Source: Dyadobacter luticola (lineage in GTDB: Bacteria; Bacteroidota; Bacteroidia; Cytophagales; Spirosomataceae). From it: a DNA stretch of 64,000 nt. Made by a program: the position numbers and the translations under genes. A model generated the notes under the pieces. The model made no database searches. It had not been told where the DNA came from and worked only from the letters and a program-made list of their open reading frames with translations. The first letter of the stretch is position 1; every line of letters begins with the position of its first letter. Below, in pieces: positions 51,569-63,200 of the stretch. Where the stretch lies: NCBI RefSeq assembly GCF_005860805.1, contig NZ_VCEJ01000004.1, forward strand, positions 868,001 to 932,000, in the 5' to 3' direction.

Positions 51569-52804
51569 ATGAAAGGGCTCATTATTTTCGGCATTTGTCT
51601 GGCGATTTTCGGTTGCCAGGGCAGTAATAAAAGCGAACAAAATCAAGTGAAAGATACCACAGCCGCCTCCGCAGGCACATTCGGCTACGATATAGCCTTT
51701 TTGAAAAAACACAAAAAAATCATCCTCCTTACCGCTCCGGACGATCCGGCTTCGCAGGCGATCATTATCCCTGATTACCAGGGCCGTGTAATGACCAGCA
51801 CTGCCAGCGGCGATGGCGGCAACAGTTACGGCTGGATCAATTACAAGCTCATCGAAAGTGGAAAGTTGCAGCCACATATCAATGCATTCGGCGGCGAGGA
51901 ACGTTTCTGGCTTTCCCCCGAGGGCGGGCAGTTTTCAGTCTATTTCAAAAAAGGCGATAAGTTTGATTTTGAACATTGGCAAACGCCGGCGGTGATCGAC
52001 TCGGAGGCTTTTGAGGTGGTGTCTTCTGATTCTTCTTCGGTCGTTTTTCAAAAGAAAACAACATTGGAAAATCACTCAGGTACGCCACTTGATTTCACCA
52101 TTGACCGGAAAATTTCGATGCTGGGCCGCCGGGACATTGAAAAAGCGCTGGCAATTTCTTTGGATCAAAAGGTAAAAGTCACTGCCTATGTTTCCGAAAA
52201 CACGATTACCAATAATGGTGCGGACTGGAAAAGAGAATCCGGCGCGATCGGGATCTGGCTTTTGGGCATGTTCACGCCCGGCGCAGAAACCACCATTATC
52301 GCGCCTTTTTCAAAAGAACATTCAGAAAAACCGCAGCTTACGGATAATTATTTTGGCGAAATTCCCAAAGAGCGGCTGGTTGTAAAAGACGGCGCGGTGT
52401 ATCTCAAAGCCGATGGGAAATTCCGGAGTAAAATCGGACTGGCACCTTTGTCGGCTAAACCTTTTGCAGGAAGCTATGATGCCGAAAAGAACATTCTGAC
52501 GATCATTCAATACGATCTCGACCCAAAAGGGGAGTACCTGAAATCGACCTGGGAAGAGCACAAAGAGCCTTTTAAAGGTGACGCGCTGAATGCTTACAAT
52601 GATGGCCCGCTCGCCGACGGTTCGCAGATGGGGCCATTTTACGAACTGGAATCCAACTCCCCCGCGAAGCTTTTGAAGAAAAACGAAAAACTGAACCACA
52701 ACCAGAGAACCTATCATTTTGAAGGCGACAAACAAGCATTAAATCAGATCGCGCAAAAGGTACTTGGCGTAAACATTGATCAAATCGGGGAAATATTTAA
52801 ATAA
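51569..52804 (+). CDS. DUF6786-like lipoprotein
   Basis: The 411-residue product has a lipoprotein signal (CLAIFGCQG) and a beta-rich body with GYDIAFLKKHKKIILLTAPD, YQGRVMTSTASGDGGNSYGW and FGGEERFWLSPEGGQFSVYF, phrases of the family named DUF6786 as far as I recall. The body resembles galactose-mutarotase-like sugar-binding proteins. It starts three bases after the rhaT stop, implying coupled expression, and may act on or bind the transported sugar in the periplasm. Confidence 0.78.
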   Translation: MKGLIIFGICLAIFGCQGSNKSEQNQVKDTTAASAGTFGYDIAFLKKHKKIILLTAPDDPASQAIIIPDYQGRVMTSTASGDGGNSYGWINYKLIESGKLQPHINAFGGEERFWLSPEGGQFSVYFKKGDKFDFEHWQTPAVIDSEAFEVVSSDSSSVVFQKKTTLENHSGTPLDFTIDRKISMLGRRDIEKALAISLDQKVKVTAYVSENTITNNGADWKRESGAIGIWLLGMFTPGAETTIIAPFSKEHSEKPQLTDNYFGEIPKERLVVKDGAVYLKADGKFRSKIGLAPLSAKPFAGSYDAEKNILTIIQYDLDPKGEYLKSTWEEHKEPFKGDALNAYNDGPLADGSQMGPFYELESNSPAKLLKKNEKLNHNQRTYHFEGDKQALNQIAQKVLGVNIDQIGEIFK

Positions 52805-52920
52805 AAGCATGATAGCGCAGGATAGTTGAGGCGCGGGCATCACGGATATTTACATTCCGATTGCAAGATTTAATTGGATGTATTGAAGTGGAGTCATTTT
52901 CAACGTTTGCCCCCTGATCC

Positions 52921-53514
52921 GTGAAGCATTCCGAACGTCTACCCGAAGCATACCTGACGACGCGCTGGCAGCAGTTCTGCAGAGGGGATAAAACTGCCTT
53001 CGGGGAAATCACGGAACACAATTACGCCGCTTTGTATCATTACGGCACCCGCTTCACGCCCGACCGTGATATGATTAAGGATTGCCTGCAAGACCTTTTT
53101 CTGGAACTTTGGGAGAAAAAAGAATCCCTCTCCTACATATCCGCCATCAAACCGTACCTATTCCAATCCCTGCGTAATAACCTCATTCACAGGATCAGGC
53201 GACAATCGGTTTTCTCGGAAATCAAAGGCGACGACCCTTTCGACGACATTTCGCCGGAGTCGGACTGGATCGTGAACGAGACCGACCAGCTCACGGCCAC
53301 GAGATTAAAAAAAGCCATCGATTCGCTTCCAAGAAGACAAAAAGAGGCCCTCTACCTCAAATACTACGAAAATTTATCCTACGACGAAATCGCGTCCGTA
53401 ATGGGTTTACAGCGCCAGGCCGTAGCCAACTACCTCCAATACGGCATCCAGAAACTCCGCGACTACTTACAACACGTCACCATATTCCTCGCACTGTTTT
53501 TCTCCATGGGATGA
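52921..53514 (+). CDS. ECF-family RNA polymerase sigma factor, SusC/FecR-linked
   Basis: The 197-residue product begins at a GTG (52921), as no ATG lies upstream of conserved region 2. Region 2 is at about 25-90 (CLQDLFLELWEKKESLSYIS) and region 4 at about 130-185 (LPRRQKEALYLKYYENLSYD, then MGLQRQAVANYLQYGIQKLR). It directs transcription of the downstream SusC/SusD genes when released by the FecR protein. The anti-sigma gene follows after 132 bases that hold a CTGAGCG-type repeat. Confidence 0.9.
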   Translation: MKHSERLPEAYLTTRWQQFCRGDKTAFGEITEHNYAALYHYGTRFTPDRDMIKDCLQDLFLELWEKKESLSYISAIKPYLFQSLRNNLIHRIRRQSVFSEIKGDDPFDDISPESDWIVNETDQLTATRLKKAIDSLPRRQKEALYLKYYENLSYDEIASVMGLQRQAVANYLQYGIQKLRDYLQHVTIFLALFFSMG

Positions 53515-53522
53515 TGCTTGGC

Positions 53523-53556
53523 TTGTCAGCCTGAGCGCAGTCGAAGGCACGCCACT
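53523..53556. repeat. Single CTGAGCG-type repeat
   Basis: CTGAGCGCAGTCGAAG lies at 53531-53546 with flanks TTGTCA and CACGCCACT that match the left arm of the inverted pair at 4121-4160. It sits just after the sigma-factor stop. Confidence 0.65.
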
Positions 53557-53646
53557 TACTCCGACAAAAAAAATATTCCAAAGTTCATGGGTACTATTTG
53601 CTGACGAAACCCTCATCGTATCAAAGCAAATAATTTTATAAAATCC

Positions 53647-54735
53647 ATGAATAATTATAAAAGCTTTGAGGTCAAAGATTGGCTCGAAGATTTGAGGTTC
53701 CGCGACTGGGTTTATCATGGCAAAGACGATGCATATTGGCTGAATGTGCTGAGGGATAATCCTTTGCAAGCTGCTAACATGGAGCAGGCCAGGGAAATCC
53801 TGCTGGCGGTGAAGGGAAATCAGGATTTTATTTCAGAAGCCGAAGTGAAGTTGCAGGTAGGGGAGATTATGCAGGCGATCCCGGATGAAAACGAGCGCCG
53901 CATTTTATACTGGTGGAATGGTAACTGGCTGAGGGTTGCGGCAGTATTCCTGCTGATGACGGGTTTTGCAACGATTTTTTATAAACAAAAAAACATCACG
54001 GCCCGCTTCGGAAATGCTGCAAAATCGGCATTCAATGATTCTGAAACATTGACCTGGACAGAAATTGAGAATAAGACTACGCAAATTAAACTGGTGAATT
54101 TGCCCGACGGCAGCTCGGTGATTTTAAAGAAAAACGCGCGCCTGAGGTATCCAAAGCATTTTACCAAAGAAAAAAGAGAAGTGGAGCTGGCGGGAGAGGC
54201 CTTTTTTGAAGTGGTCAAAAATCCGGAGCAGCCTTTCTTGGTCTACGCCGGCAACATGGTCACCAAAGTAAAAGGAACAAGTTTCAGCATCCGGGCCAAT
54301 GATGAGGACGATGAGGTGAAGCTGGTGGTAAAAACAGGGATTGTGGAAGTTTCGGCCAATGATACAGGTAAAAAGGAAAATGGCGCGGAGGTTAAAAAGT
54401 TGGTTTTGAAACCCAACGAGCAAGTCACATTTAACCGAAAAAATCAGACAATGATCGCGAAAACGGTTACCACGCCAGTTTTGCTGGATTTGCCGGTAGA
54501 GAACCAGGATTTTGAGTTCAAGCGGACGCCGCTGGCAGACGTATTTGCCTCGCTGGAAAAAACCTACGGACTGGATATCCGCTACGATAAGCTGGCGATT
54601 GCCAAATGCACCATTACCGCCAGGCTGGGTGACGAGCCGGTATCGGAGAAGCTGGATATGATCTGCACCGTCGTGAATGCGAAATACGAAACCCGGAATG
54701 GCGTGATCCTGGTGAGCTCGCCCGGTTGCGAATAA
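53647..54735 (+). CDS. FecR-family anti-sigma factor
   Basis: The 362-residue product has a short cytoplasmic N-terminus, one membrane segment at about 95-115 (WLRVAAVFLLMTGFATIFY), the FecR domain (TTQIKLVNLPDGSSVILKKN, ELAGEAFFEV, VKGTSFSIRA) and a C-terminal DUF4974-like region (FEFKRTPLADVFASLEKTYG). It holds the ECF sigma factor at the membrane and senses the STN-domain SusC protein encoded 21 bases downstream. Confidence 0.94.
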   Translation: MNNYKSFEVKDWLEDLRFRDWVYHGKDDAYWLNVLRDNPLQAANMEQAREILLAVKGNQDFISEAEVKLQVGEIMQAIPDENERRILYWWNGNWLRVAAVFLLMTGFATIFYKQKNITARFGNAAKSAFNDSETLTWTEIENKTTQIKLVNLPDGSSVILKKNARLRYPKHFTKEKREVELAGEAFFEVVKNPEQPFLVYAGNMVTKVKGTSFSIRANDEDDEVKLVVKTGIVEVSANDTGKKENGAEVKKLVLKPNEQVTFNRKNQTMIAKTVTTPVLLDLPVENQDFEFKRTPLADVFASLEKTYGLDIRYDKLAIAKCTITARLGDEPVSEKLDMICTVVNAKYETRNGVILVSSPGCE

Positions 54736-54756
54736 AAAAACCTAAACCTAAAACCT

Positions 54757-57700
54757 ATGAAAAGACATCGACATTCGAATGAACTTCTGTTTCAGATCAT
54801 GAAAATGACCCTCGCCCCGTGCCTGCTTTTGCTGCTCTTCATGCAAATTTCGTTTGCAGCGGACTTGCAGGCACAGGAGATCCTGAGCCAGCGTATATCC
54901 ATCAACGTTAATGAAGTGGGCGTGGATAAAGTGCTGGAAAAAATCGAGGAGCAAACCAAAGTGCGGTTTGTGTACAGTGCAGAAGTGATCCATGCCGAGC
55001 GCAAGGTTAGCCTGGAAAGCCAGAACCAGCGCCTGGACGCAGTATTGGAAACATTGCTTAATCCGCTGGGTATTGAGTATAAGGTTTCGAAACGGACCAT
55101 TTTATTGAAAAAGGCAGCCGAGAAGAAAACTTCGGAGCAGACGGACACGCCGGTACCTGTCCGTAAAATCACTGATAAAGATATTACAGGCAAAGTGGCC
55201 GACGACAAAGGCGTGGGTATCCCCGGCGTGAGCGTGGTGGTAAAAGGTACCACATTAGGTACATCCACGAACATTGACGGCAACTATCAGCTGATCGTCC
55301 CCGATGATGCGGCAACATTGATTTTCAGCTTTGTAGGCTACATCAGCCAGGAAATCCAGATCGGCAGCGCAACCACATTAAATGTAAATCTGAAAGTGGA
55401 CGAGAAGGCACTGGACGAGGTGGTGGTTGTGGGTTTCGGCGAACAAAAGAAAGTATCGGTAACCGGCGCAGTATCGTCGGTTACCTCGGAGGTTTTGCAG
55501 CAGAGTTCATCAGCAAGCTTGGCCAATTCCTTATCCGGACGCCTTCCCGGCCTGACTTCAATACAGTCGGGTGGGGGGCAGCCGGGTCGGGATGACGCTA
55601 CGATGTACCTGCGCGGCGCGGCGACGACAAACGGAAAAAGCCCGCTGATTTTGATTGACGGCGTGCCGAGGGACAACATCAGGACACTGGACGCCAATGA
55701 AGTAGCCTCGGTTTCGGTTTTGAAAGATGCGTCGGCGACGGCGGTCTTCGGGGTACGGGGCGCAAACGGGGTGATTTTGATCACCACCAAAAGAGGTGTT
55801 GCAGGCAAAACGCAGCTGACGATCAATTCCGAGCAAAGTTTTACGTCGTTTACCCGCGAGCCGGCACGCCTGCATTCGCTGGAATACATGGCTTTACGGA
55901 ATGAGGCTTCGAAAAACGACGGCATCACACCACTGCCTTTTTCGCAGGAAACGATGGATAAATATGCCAATCCGCTCGCTGGTTTGGACCCGAATGATCC
56001 GGAATATGCCAAAAAAGCGATGATCCGGAATTATATGTATCCCGACCACGATTACTACCGCGAATACATTTCGCGCTATGCGCCGCAGACGCGGGTGAAT
56101 ATGAATGTGAGCGGCGGTACCGACAAGGTTTCGTATTTCGTAAATGGCGCTTATTTACATCAGGGAGGCAATTTGAATGTGGAACCCAAGTCAGTGCTCG
56201 GCTACGATCCTTCATCCAAAATGGACCGGTACAGCTTCCGCGCCAACCTGGATTACAAGGTAACCAACTCACTCAAAGCGTTTTTAAACATTGGTAGCTA
56301 CATCGAGCAGGTGAATATGCCCGCCGCCTGGCTCTACGGCAATGATACCAACTGGATGATGCGCGACCTGCTCTACCAGGCACAAACCATTTTACCCATC
56401 ACCCCCGGCCCGACTACGATCGACGGCTTCGGCGTCAAGCCGGGACAAATTGTCGATCCAGGATACATGGACCGCTCTGCATTTGAGATCATGAACCGCT
56501 TTGGTTACCGGAATGAAATCCGGTCGAATTTGAATGCCTCATTTGGTTTGGAGTGGGATTTGAGCAATACGGTCACGAAGGGTTTGAGCATTAAAGGGAT
56601 GGTTTCTTATGATTCAAAAGCGACCACGGCAATGCAGGGAAACAAGTCGGAAAGACTATATCTGGCAGAGGTAAACCCGACCACCGACGTACTGACTTAT
56701 GCGGTGAAACGCTCGGACGAAAGTTTGCTGTCACTTCAAAAAGGCGCAGATTCCCGCTATAACATTAACATGCAGGGCTCGATCAATTACGCGAGAACAT
56801 TCGGCGGAAAACACGATCTGACGGGCATGATCCTCGCGCAGCGCGACACCTGGGAGACGGCTGCGGGTGAGATTCCATACAATGTTTTGGGCGTAGCAGG
56901 CCGCGCCACTTACGGGTATGACAGCCGCTACCTGGCCGAGGTGAATATGGGTTATAATGGTTCGGAGCAATTTGCGCCGAACAAACGCTTCGGGTTTTTT
57001 CCGGCGTTTTCAGCGGGCTGGGTAGTTAGCAACGAGGCTTTTTTGAAAGATAACCGGATCGTTACCAACCTGAAATTCAGGGCTTCTTATGGAAAAGTCG
57101 GAAATGACATTCTGGGTGCTTCAAGGGAAACCAGTCCACGCTTTTTATACCAAAGTAACATTACCATGGCCGGATCGGGGCCGCTGACGAGCCTGGGATT
57201 GGGGCAAACCATCAACCAGGGCTTGCTCGGAAACCCGAACCTGACCTGGGAAGTAGCTAAAAAGCAAAACTACGGGATGGACTTTCAGCTGCTCCGCGAC
57301 CTGAGCCTTTCAGTTGATTATTACGTCGAGCACCGCAGCAACATTCTGATTTCCAGGGGAACCGTGCCGGAATTTCAGGGCGTACCGCTGGGCAACATTC
57401 CGAAAGTGAATATGGGGCTGGTGGACAACAAAGGTTATGAGATCGAGCTGACATACAATAAGGCTTTTTCCAAAGATTTTACATTCCAGGTTTCCGGAAA
57501 TTATGGCTATAACCACAACACGGTGAAGTTTATGGACGAGGCGCAGCGGGATGATACTTATCCTTACCGCTACCGGTCGGCTGGTTTTTCTTTGAACCAA
57601 TCGTGGGGTTACAAGATCGATTACAGCAACGGAAACGGGTATTTCAATTCGAAGGAAGAGCTGGATACCTATTTGACCAAAACAACTTACGGATTTGGCG

Positions 57701-58272
57701 AGCCGCGGGTGGGGGATTTCAAGTACATCGACCTGAATAAGGATGGCGTGATCAATGATAAGGACCAGGCACCGATCGGATATTCTAATATTCCACGCGT
57801 GAATTACGGTTTGTCGCTGACATTCCAGTACAAGGCTTTTGACTTCACGACATTCTTCCAGGGCGTCGGAAAATACACGACGAACTACGCGCAACAGGGT
57901 GTTTATGAATACATTATCCGCGGTACTTATTTTGATTATCACAAAACTGCATGGACGCCCGAGCGGTATGCAGCCGGTGAAAAAATCACTTATCCCGCCC
58001 TCAGTACCCACAGCACGACGAACCATACTGCCAATGATTTCTTTATCATGGACCGGTCGTTTACCCGTCTGAAAAACATTGTGTTCGGTTATACTTTGCC
58101 AAAAGGATCACTGAAAGCATTGGGTATCAGCAAGCTGCGGGTATATGTGAGCGCGCAGAACTATTTCACCTGGGACCACCTGAAAATGGGCCACCTCGAT
58201 CCGGAAAACGATGATTCACTGGGATACCCGGTTACCAAAATGGCAAACTTCGGTCTGAACATTACATTCTAA
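54757..58272 (+). CDS. SusC-type TonB-dependent transporter with STN signalling domain
   Basis: The 1171-residue product has a signal peptide (MQISFAADLQAQ), then the secretin/TonB short N-terminal (STN) domain at about 45-120 that signals to FecR, a carboxypeptidase-regulatory-like domain (about 140-225: DITGKVADDKGVGIPGVSVV), the plug (SVLKDASATAVFGVRGANG) and a 22-stranded barrel ending MANFGLNITF. With its SusD partner it binds and imports a glycan or peptide across the outer membrane. Presence of the STN domain fits the preceding sigma/anti-sigma pair. The SusD gene follows after 11 bases. Confidence 0.95.
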   Translation: MKRHRHSNELLFQIMKMTLAPCLLLLLFMQISFAADLQAQEILSQRISINVNEVGVDKVLEKIEEQTKVRFVYSAEVIHAERKVSLESQNQRLDAVLETLLNPLGIEYKVSKRTILLKKAAEKKTSEQTDTPVPVRKITDKDITGKVADDKGVGIPGVSVVVKGTTLGTSTNIDGNYQLIVPDDAATLIFSFVGYISQEIQIGSATTLNVNLKVDEKALDEVVVVGFGEQKKVSVTGAVSSVTSEVLQQSSSASLANSLSGRLPGLTSIQSGGGQPGRDDATMYLRGAATTNGKSPLILIDGVPRDNIRTLDANEVASVSVLKDASATAVFGVRGANGVILITTKRGVAGKTQLTINSEQSFTSFTREPARLHSLEYMALRNEASKNDGITPLPFSQETMDKYANPLAGLDPNDPEYAKKAMIRNYMYPDHDYYREYISRYAPQTRVNMNVSGGTDKVSYFVNGAYLHQGGNLNVEPKSVLGYDPSSKMDRYSFRANLDYKVTNSLKAFLNIGSYIEQVNMPAAWLYGNDTNWMMRDLLYQAQTILPITPGPTTIDGFGVKPGQIVDPGYMDRSAFEIMNRFGYRNEIRSNLNASFGLEWDLSNTVTKGLSIKGMVSYDSKATTAMQGNKSERLYLAEVNPTTDVLTYAVKRSDESLLSLQKGADSRYNINMQGSINYARTFGGKHDLTGMILAQRDTWETAAGEIPYNVLGVAGRATYGYDSRYLAEVNMGYNGSEQFAPNKRFGFFPAFSAGWVVSNEAFLKDNRIVTNLKFRASYGKVGNDILGASRETSPRFLYQSNITMAGSGPLTSLGLGQTINQGLLGNPNLTWEVAKKQNYGMDFQLLRDLSLSVDYYVEHRSNILISRGTVPEFQGVPLGNIPKVNMGLVDNKGYEIELTYNKAFSKDFTFQVSGNYGYNHNTVKFMDEAQRDDTYPYRYRSAGFSLNQSWGYKIDYSNGNGYFNSKEELDTYLTKTTYGFGEPRVGDFKYIDLNKDGVINDKDQAPIGYSNIPRVNYGLSLTFQYKAFDFTTFFQGVGKYTTNYAQQGVYEYIIRGTYFDYHKTAWTPERYAAGEKITYPALSTHSTTNHTANDFFIMDRSFTRLKNIVFGYTLPKGSLKALGISKLRVYVSAQNYFTWDHLKMGHLDPENDDSLGYPVTKMANFGLNITF

Positions 58273-58283
58273 CATCCTGAACC

Positions 58284-60182
58284 ATGAAGATTAAACCTAT
58301 ACTTTTTGCATTGCTGCTGTCGGTTTTCGCCGCCTCATCCTGCAAGAATGTGCTCGATATGGCGCCCGACGGGAAGCTGACGATGGAAGAGATTTTTGCG
58401 GATAATGATAAGGTCGGCGCATTTCTCAACAGCTGCTATACCAACATTCCCGTAAAAGGTACCCGCTACTTTTTTTGGAGCCGCGGGCCGGTGGATTGGA
58501 GCGACGAAGCCTGGGACACCGACGCTGAGGCCGAATCGTGGATCATGTCCGGCCGGATGTACAATGGTGACGCCTCCGCCGGCAGCCACCCGATCACCAA
58601 CATTAGCGCCGACGGCGGAAATGGCGATTACTGGGCCAGATATTGGAGCGCGATCCGCAACTGTACCTTGTTTATCAACCGCATCGACGCGGCTACTGTG
58701 AAAAATCCCGCTGACCGCAACCGCTGGAAAGCCGAGGCGCATTTGCTGCGGGCCTATTATTATTCCGAATTGCTGAAATGGTTCGGTGCCGCGATTCCCA
58801 TCGAAAAAGACCTTTACGAGTTCTCCGACGACTTTTCTTCGGTAGAGAAAGCGGGTTACTATGACATTGTAAAGTTCATTATGGAAGACTGCGACGTGGC
58901 GCTGGGCACGGCCGAGCTGCCGTGGCGCATCACCACACCTGCGGAGGGTGGCCGGGTGCATAAAGGTTTGGCCGAGGCGATCAAGTCGAAAATGATCCTT
59001 TTTGCCGCCAGTCCGCTCAATAATGCTGGTCAGGACCTTTGGCAGGAGGCTTATCAGGTCAATAAAAAGTCTTTGGAAAATCTGCGGACGAATGGTTACG
59101 AGCTTTATAACCGAGTGAATTTGCCGCAAACCTATCTCGCTGAAACTGCCTATCTGGGCCCGAATAAAAACGAGAAGACGGCGATTTACAATGAATATTT
59201 TACCCAGGGCATGAACTACTCGGCCAGTCCGGTGGACCGCGAAACGATTTTTCAAAGCAGGGAAAATCAGGGAAATATCTGGAACATTGATGGTATCGGC
59301 GCGCAGGATGGTTACAAATCAGGCACCTGCCCAACGCAGGAACTGGTGGACGCCTACGAAACCTCCGACGGTCAGCCGATTTTGAATCTGGACAAACCGT
59401 ACTTGGACGAGCAACATTTGCAGCCCAACTACAACGCGGCCAATAAATTATACGATCCGAACAATCCGTACGCCAACCGCGATCCGCGTTTCTATGCGTC
59501 CATTTATTACAATGGTTCAAAAAGAAAGGCAATGTGGAATTTCGCGGAATCTCCTGAATCGGTAGAAAACTATCCGGCGCCGATCGGAAACCGGACGCGG
59601 ATCATTGCTACTTATAATGGTGAGCCTCAAACCGGAATCCACCCGACCACCCGCCGCGCAACCCGTACCGGCTATTTTGAAAGGAAATTCCTGCACCCGA
59701 ATTCCGGCGGTGATAACCCGATAGCGGGTGCAAACTGGAAACTTTTCAGGCTGGGCGAGATCATTCTAAACTTCGCTGAGGCTGCGGCCGAAGCTGGGCA
59801 GCTGGTGGAAGCGGCCAAGGCCGTGAACGAAATCCGTACCCGTGCCGGGATGCCGAATTTGCCCGCTTCTTTGTCCAAAGCCGATTTAATAAAACGAATC
59901 AGGGCCGAGCGCCGCGTGGAACTGGCTATGGAAGAAAACCGCTACTTCGACCTGCGCCGCTGGTCGCTGCCGACGGATGATTTGTCGAAAACCGACCGCT
60001 GGGTGACGGCGATGGACATTACCCGCAACGCAAATGGCACATTCACCTACAAGCGCCGCAATGTGCGGGCCACGGAAAGGAAGAATTATACCAACAAATT
60101 CCTGTGGGTGCCGATCCCGCTCGATGAGGCGAACAGGCTGCGCTCGATCACGGGAGCAGATTGGCAAAACAAAGGCTGGTAA
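58284..60182 (+). CDS. SusD/RagB-type outer-membrane lipoprotein
   Basis: The 632-residue product has a lipoprotein signal with Cys20 (AASSC). SusD hallmarks are the N-terminal DGKLTMEEIFADNDKVGAFL, the TPR-like LLRAYYYSELLKWFG and the C-terminal RIRAERRVELAMEENRYFDL with RRW. It caps the SusC channel encoded upstream and binds the glycan. The product is longer than SusD itself (about 550 residues), as is common for the wider family. Confidence 0.95.
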   Translation: MKIKPILFALLLSVFAASSCKNVLDMAPDGKLTMEEIFADNDKVGAFLNSCYTNIPVKGTRYFFWSRGPVDWSDEAWDTDAEAESWIMSGRMYNGDASAGSHPITNISADGGNGDYWARYWSAIRNCTLFINRIDAATVKNPADRNRWKAEAHLLRAYYYSELLKWFGAAIPIEKDLYEFSDDFSSVEKAGYYDIVKFIMEDCDVALGTAELPWRITTPAEGGRVHKGLAEAIKSKMILFAASPLNNAGQDLWQEAYQVNKKSLENLRTNGYELYNRVNLPQTYLAETAYLGPNKNEKTAIYNEYFTQGMNYSASPVDRETIFQSRENQGNIWNIDGIGAQDGYKSGTCPTQELVDAYETSDGQPILNLDKPYLDEQHLQPNYNAANKLYDPNNPYANRDPRFYASIYYNGSKRKAMWNFAESPESVENYPAPIGNRTRIIATYNGEPQTGIHPTTRRATRTGYFERKFLHPNSGGDNPIAGANWKLFRLGEIILNFAEAAAEAGQLVEAAKAVNEIRTRAGMPNLPASLSKADLIKRIRAERRVELAMEENRYFDLRRWSLPTDDLSKTDRWVTAMDITRNANGTFTYKRRNVRATERKNYTNKFLWVPIPLDEANRLRSITGADWQNKGW

Positions 60183-60218
60183 TCCATCACGGTTTCAAAG
60201 ATTTAGACGATCATTTGT

Positions 60219-63200
60219 ATGATAGCATTTATAAAAATTTACAAAAAGACTGCCCTGGCGCTCCTGATGGGATTATTCTTGGCCGCGCCAAGTATTGCGC
60301 AGGACTTGGCAGAGACGATTAACGGACTGGTGCTTGACCAGTTTGGCAAGCCGCTGGCGGGCGTGGTGGTACAGTCGGAAAATGGCAAAAATGGTACTTC
60401 CACCAATAGCAAGGGGGAGTTTTCGATGAGTGTGGACGATGGCAGCGAGTCGATTATTTTTTCGATGGGCGGTTACCGTAACGAGAAAATGAAGGTGGCA
60501 GACAAAGCCGAGCTGGAAGTAAGGCTGAAACCCGATGCGCACCGCCGAGACGAAGTGGTGCAGATGGGGTACACCACGCAAATGCGGAGCGAAATCTCCG
60601 GTGCGGTTTCGACCGTGCGGGGTGAAGACCTGGAAAGATCGCCGGTAGCGAACCTGACCCAAACATTGGCAGGCAGATTACCCGGCGTAACCACACAGGA
60701 AACCTATTCCGAACTATCCCGAACCACCACGAACCTGTACGTCCGCGGCCTCTCCGCCGCCCGGGATGCCGGCCCGCTGGTGATGATCGACGGGATCATT
60801 AATTCCTACAACTCCAACCAGACGCTGGATTACATTACGGCCAATGAAATCGAGTCGATCACGGTGCTCAAAGATGCTTCGACCCAGGCGCTCTACGGCA
60901 TCCAGGGTGCAAATGGTTTGCTGGTGATCACGACCAAAAGAGGCAAAAAAGGGCCGCTGCAAATCAAAACCCGCTTCGATGAATCGGTGCAGCAGGTGAC
61001 AACTACGCCGGCATTTTTTAGCTCGGCGGATTATGCGCAAATGCGAAATCAGGCTGCGATGAATGATGGCCTGGGTGCGAATTATTTATTTAACCAACAA
61101 CAAATTGATGGCTACCGCTCTGGCGCCGACCGGATTGCCTACCCGGATAACAACTGGTACAAGCGCTTCATGAAGGATTTTGCGACCATGCAGCGGGCGA
61201 GCGTGAATGTGACGGGCGGGAATGATAAGGTGCAGTTTTTCTCCAACATCAACTTTATGCACCAGGGCGGCCAATTCAAAACCGACCAGACGCGGTACGA
61301 TCCGAATGCCAATAATATCTGGATCAATTACCGCTCGAATGTGGATATGAACCTGAACAAATACCTGAAAGCCTTTGTGCGGCTAAGCGGTAATGTGAAA
61401 AGGGAGCGGACGCCGGGTGCGAGCAATGCCGATGTTTACAAAAGTATTTTTCAGATCCCGCCGACCATGTTCGGCCCGGTAACATTGCCGGTGATGGATG
61501 GCTCGGACGAAGTGGTGGATCCGGGAGGCAAAGTGATCACGACCGAGCGCGTGGATTCGCCGACTTACGGTATGCTGAACCGCACGGGCTACGTCCGGCA
61601 CACGGTTACCAATATTACCTCCCAGTTTGGCCTAGACCTGGATATGGGTTTTCTGACCAAAGGTTTGAACCTGACGGGGGTGCTGGCTTACCAGACCAAC
61701 TCGGTGGGAAGCCTGGCCACGAGGCAGGACTATGAAAGATATGTAGCCACGAGCGATTCGAGCAGCACCACGGGTTTTGTAAAAAAGGGCGCGCAGAATG
61801 ATACGCCGCTGGCTTATTCCAAAAGTCACTCCTATTACTATCATTTGACCTATAATGTCGCAATGAATTACAAGCGCGATTTCGGGCGGCACCGGGTAGG
61901 GGGTATGGCTTATATGTTTTACCAAAACCTGACAAAAGCGGAAAATGATTCGGCGAGAATGCTGCCGTACAACCGCGTGAGCTCCGGGGTGGAAGTTTCG
62001 TATGGTTTTGACGACCGCTACCTGGTGAAGTTGGATATGGGTTACTCAGGCTCGGAACAGTATGCCAGGAGCACCAGGTACACGACGACGCCAGCGATCT
62101 CAGCGGCCTGGGTTTTGTCAAATGAAGCTTTTTTGAAAAATAACAACCTACTCACCAACCTAAAATTGAGGGCCTCCTACGGGAAAACTGCCAACGACCA
62201 GAGCGGATTAGCGAGATATGCGTACCTCGATAATGTGACGGTCGGCGGCGGCGGGCCTGTGGGTTACCTGCAATACAATGTGACGGAAGGGCAGGTAGGG
62301 AATCCCAACATTCAGGCAGAAGTTTCTAAAAAGATAAATTTGGGCATTGACCTAGGCTTGTTGAATTCCTGGACTTTGTCGGTAGATGTGTTTAAAGAGA
62401 AGATGAACAATATGATCGTAGGGGCACTGTCTACGATCCCGCTTTACCAGGGTATCCCCCTTGATAACTATCCTAAACTCAACACCGGAAGCTATGAAAA
62501 TAAGGGAGTTGACATTAATTTAAACTATTCCAGGTCATTGACCAAAGATCTGATGGTGTACGGCGGCGGTTATCTGACTTATGCCAAAAACAAGATCATT
62601 AGCAGAAATGAGGGGCTAAAAACTGAGGATTACGTGTACCGTAAATGGGAGGAGGGTTATTCTTTTGGTCAAAAATTCGGGTACCTGGTGGATTATAGCA
62701 ATGGTAACGGATTTTTCAACTCGCAATCTGAAATAGACAACAGCAAGCTGGCGTACGGCTTCGGTACCCCGCGCCCCGGCGATTTGAAATACCGCGATCT
62801 GAATGGTGACGGAAAAATTGACGAGCGCGACAAAGCGCCGGTCGGTACCGGAATGTTGCCCAGCCTGATCTACGCGGTTTCCGGTGGTTTGAAATACAAA
62901 AACTTTGACCTGAACATTCTGTTCCAGGGTATTGGCAACTATTCGACGATCGATACGAGCGGGATCGGGATATGGGAAACTTCTTTTGACGGCGTTTATG
63001 GAGCGCTCCATCGCAATGCCTGGACGGCTGAACGCTACGCCAGCGGGGCGGAAATTACCTCGCCGGCATTGTCGCTGGGAACGAGTACCAACCACCAGCC
63101 GAGCGATTATTATCTATACAACCGCTCTTATTTAAGATTGAAAAACGTTGAGATCGGCTACACATTGCCTGAATCCATTTCACGCGCGATCCTCGCAGAC

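Noticed and set aside
53515..53646. A hidden small gene between the sigma and anti-sigma genes
   Set aside because: The gap holds a CTGAGCG-type repeat and AT-rich leader sequence only, with no frame of useful length.
57310..58026. A 238-residue open frame on the minus strand
   Set aside because: It lies within the barrel of the first SusC gene and looks like a compositional shadow.
58335..59255. A 306-residue open frame on the minus strand
   Set aside because: It is the reverse of the SusD-type gene, whose signal peptide and conserved segments are clear.
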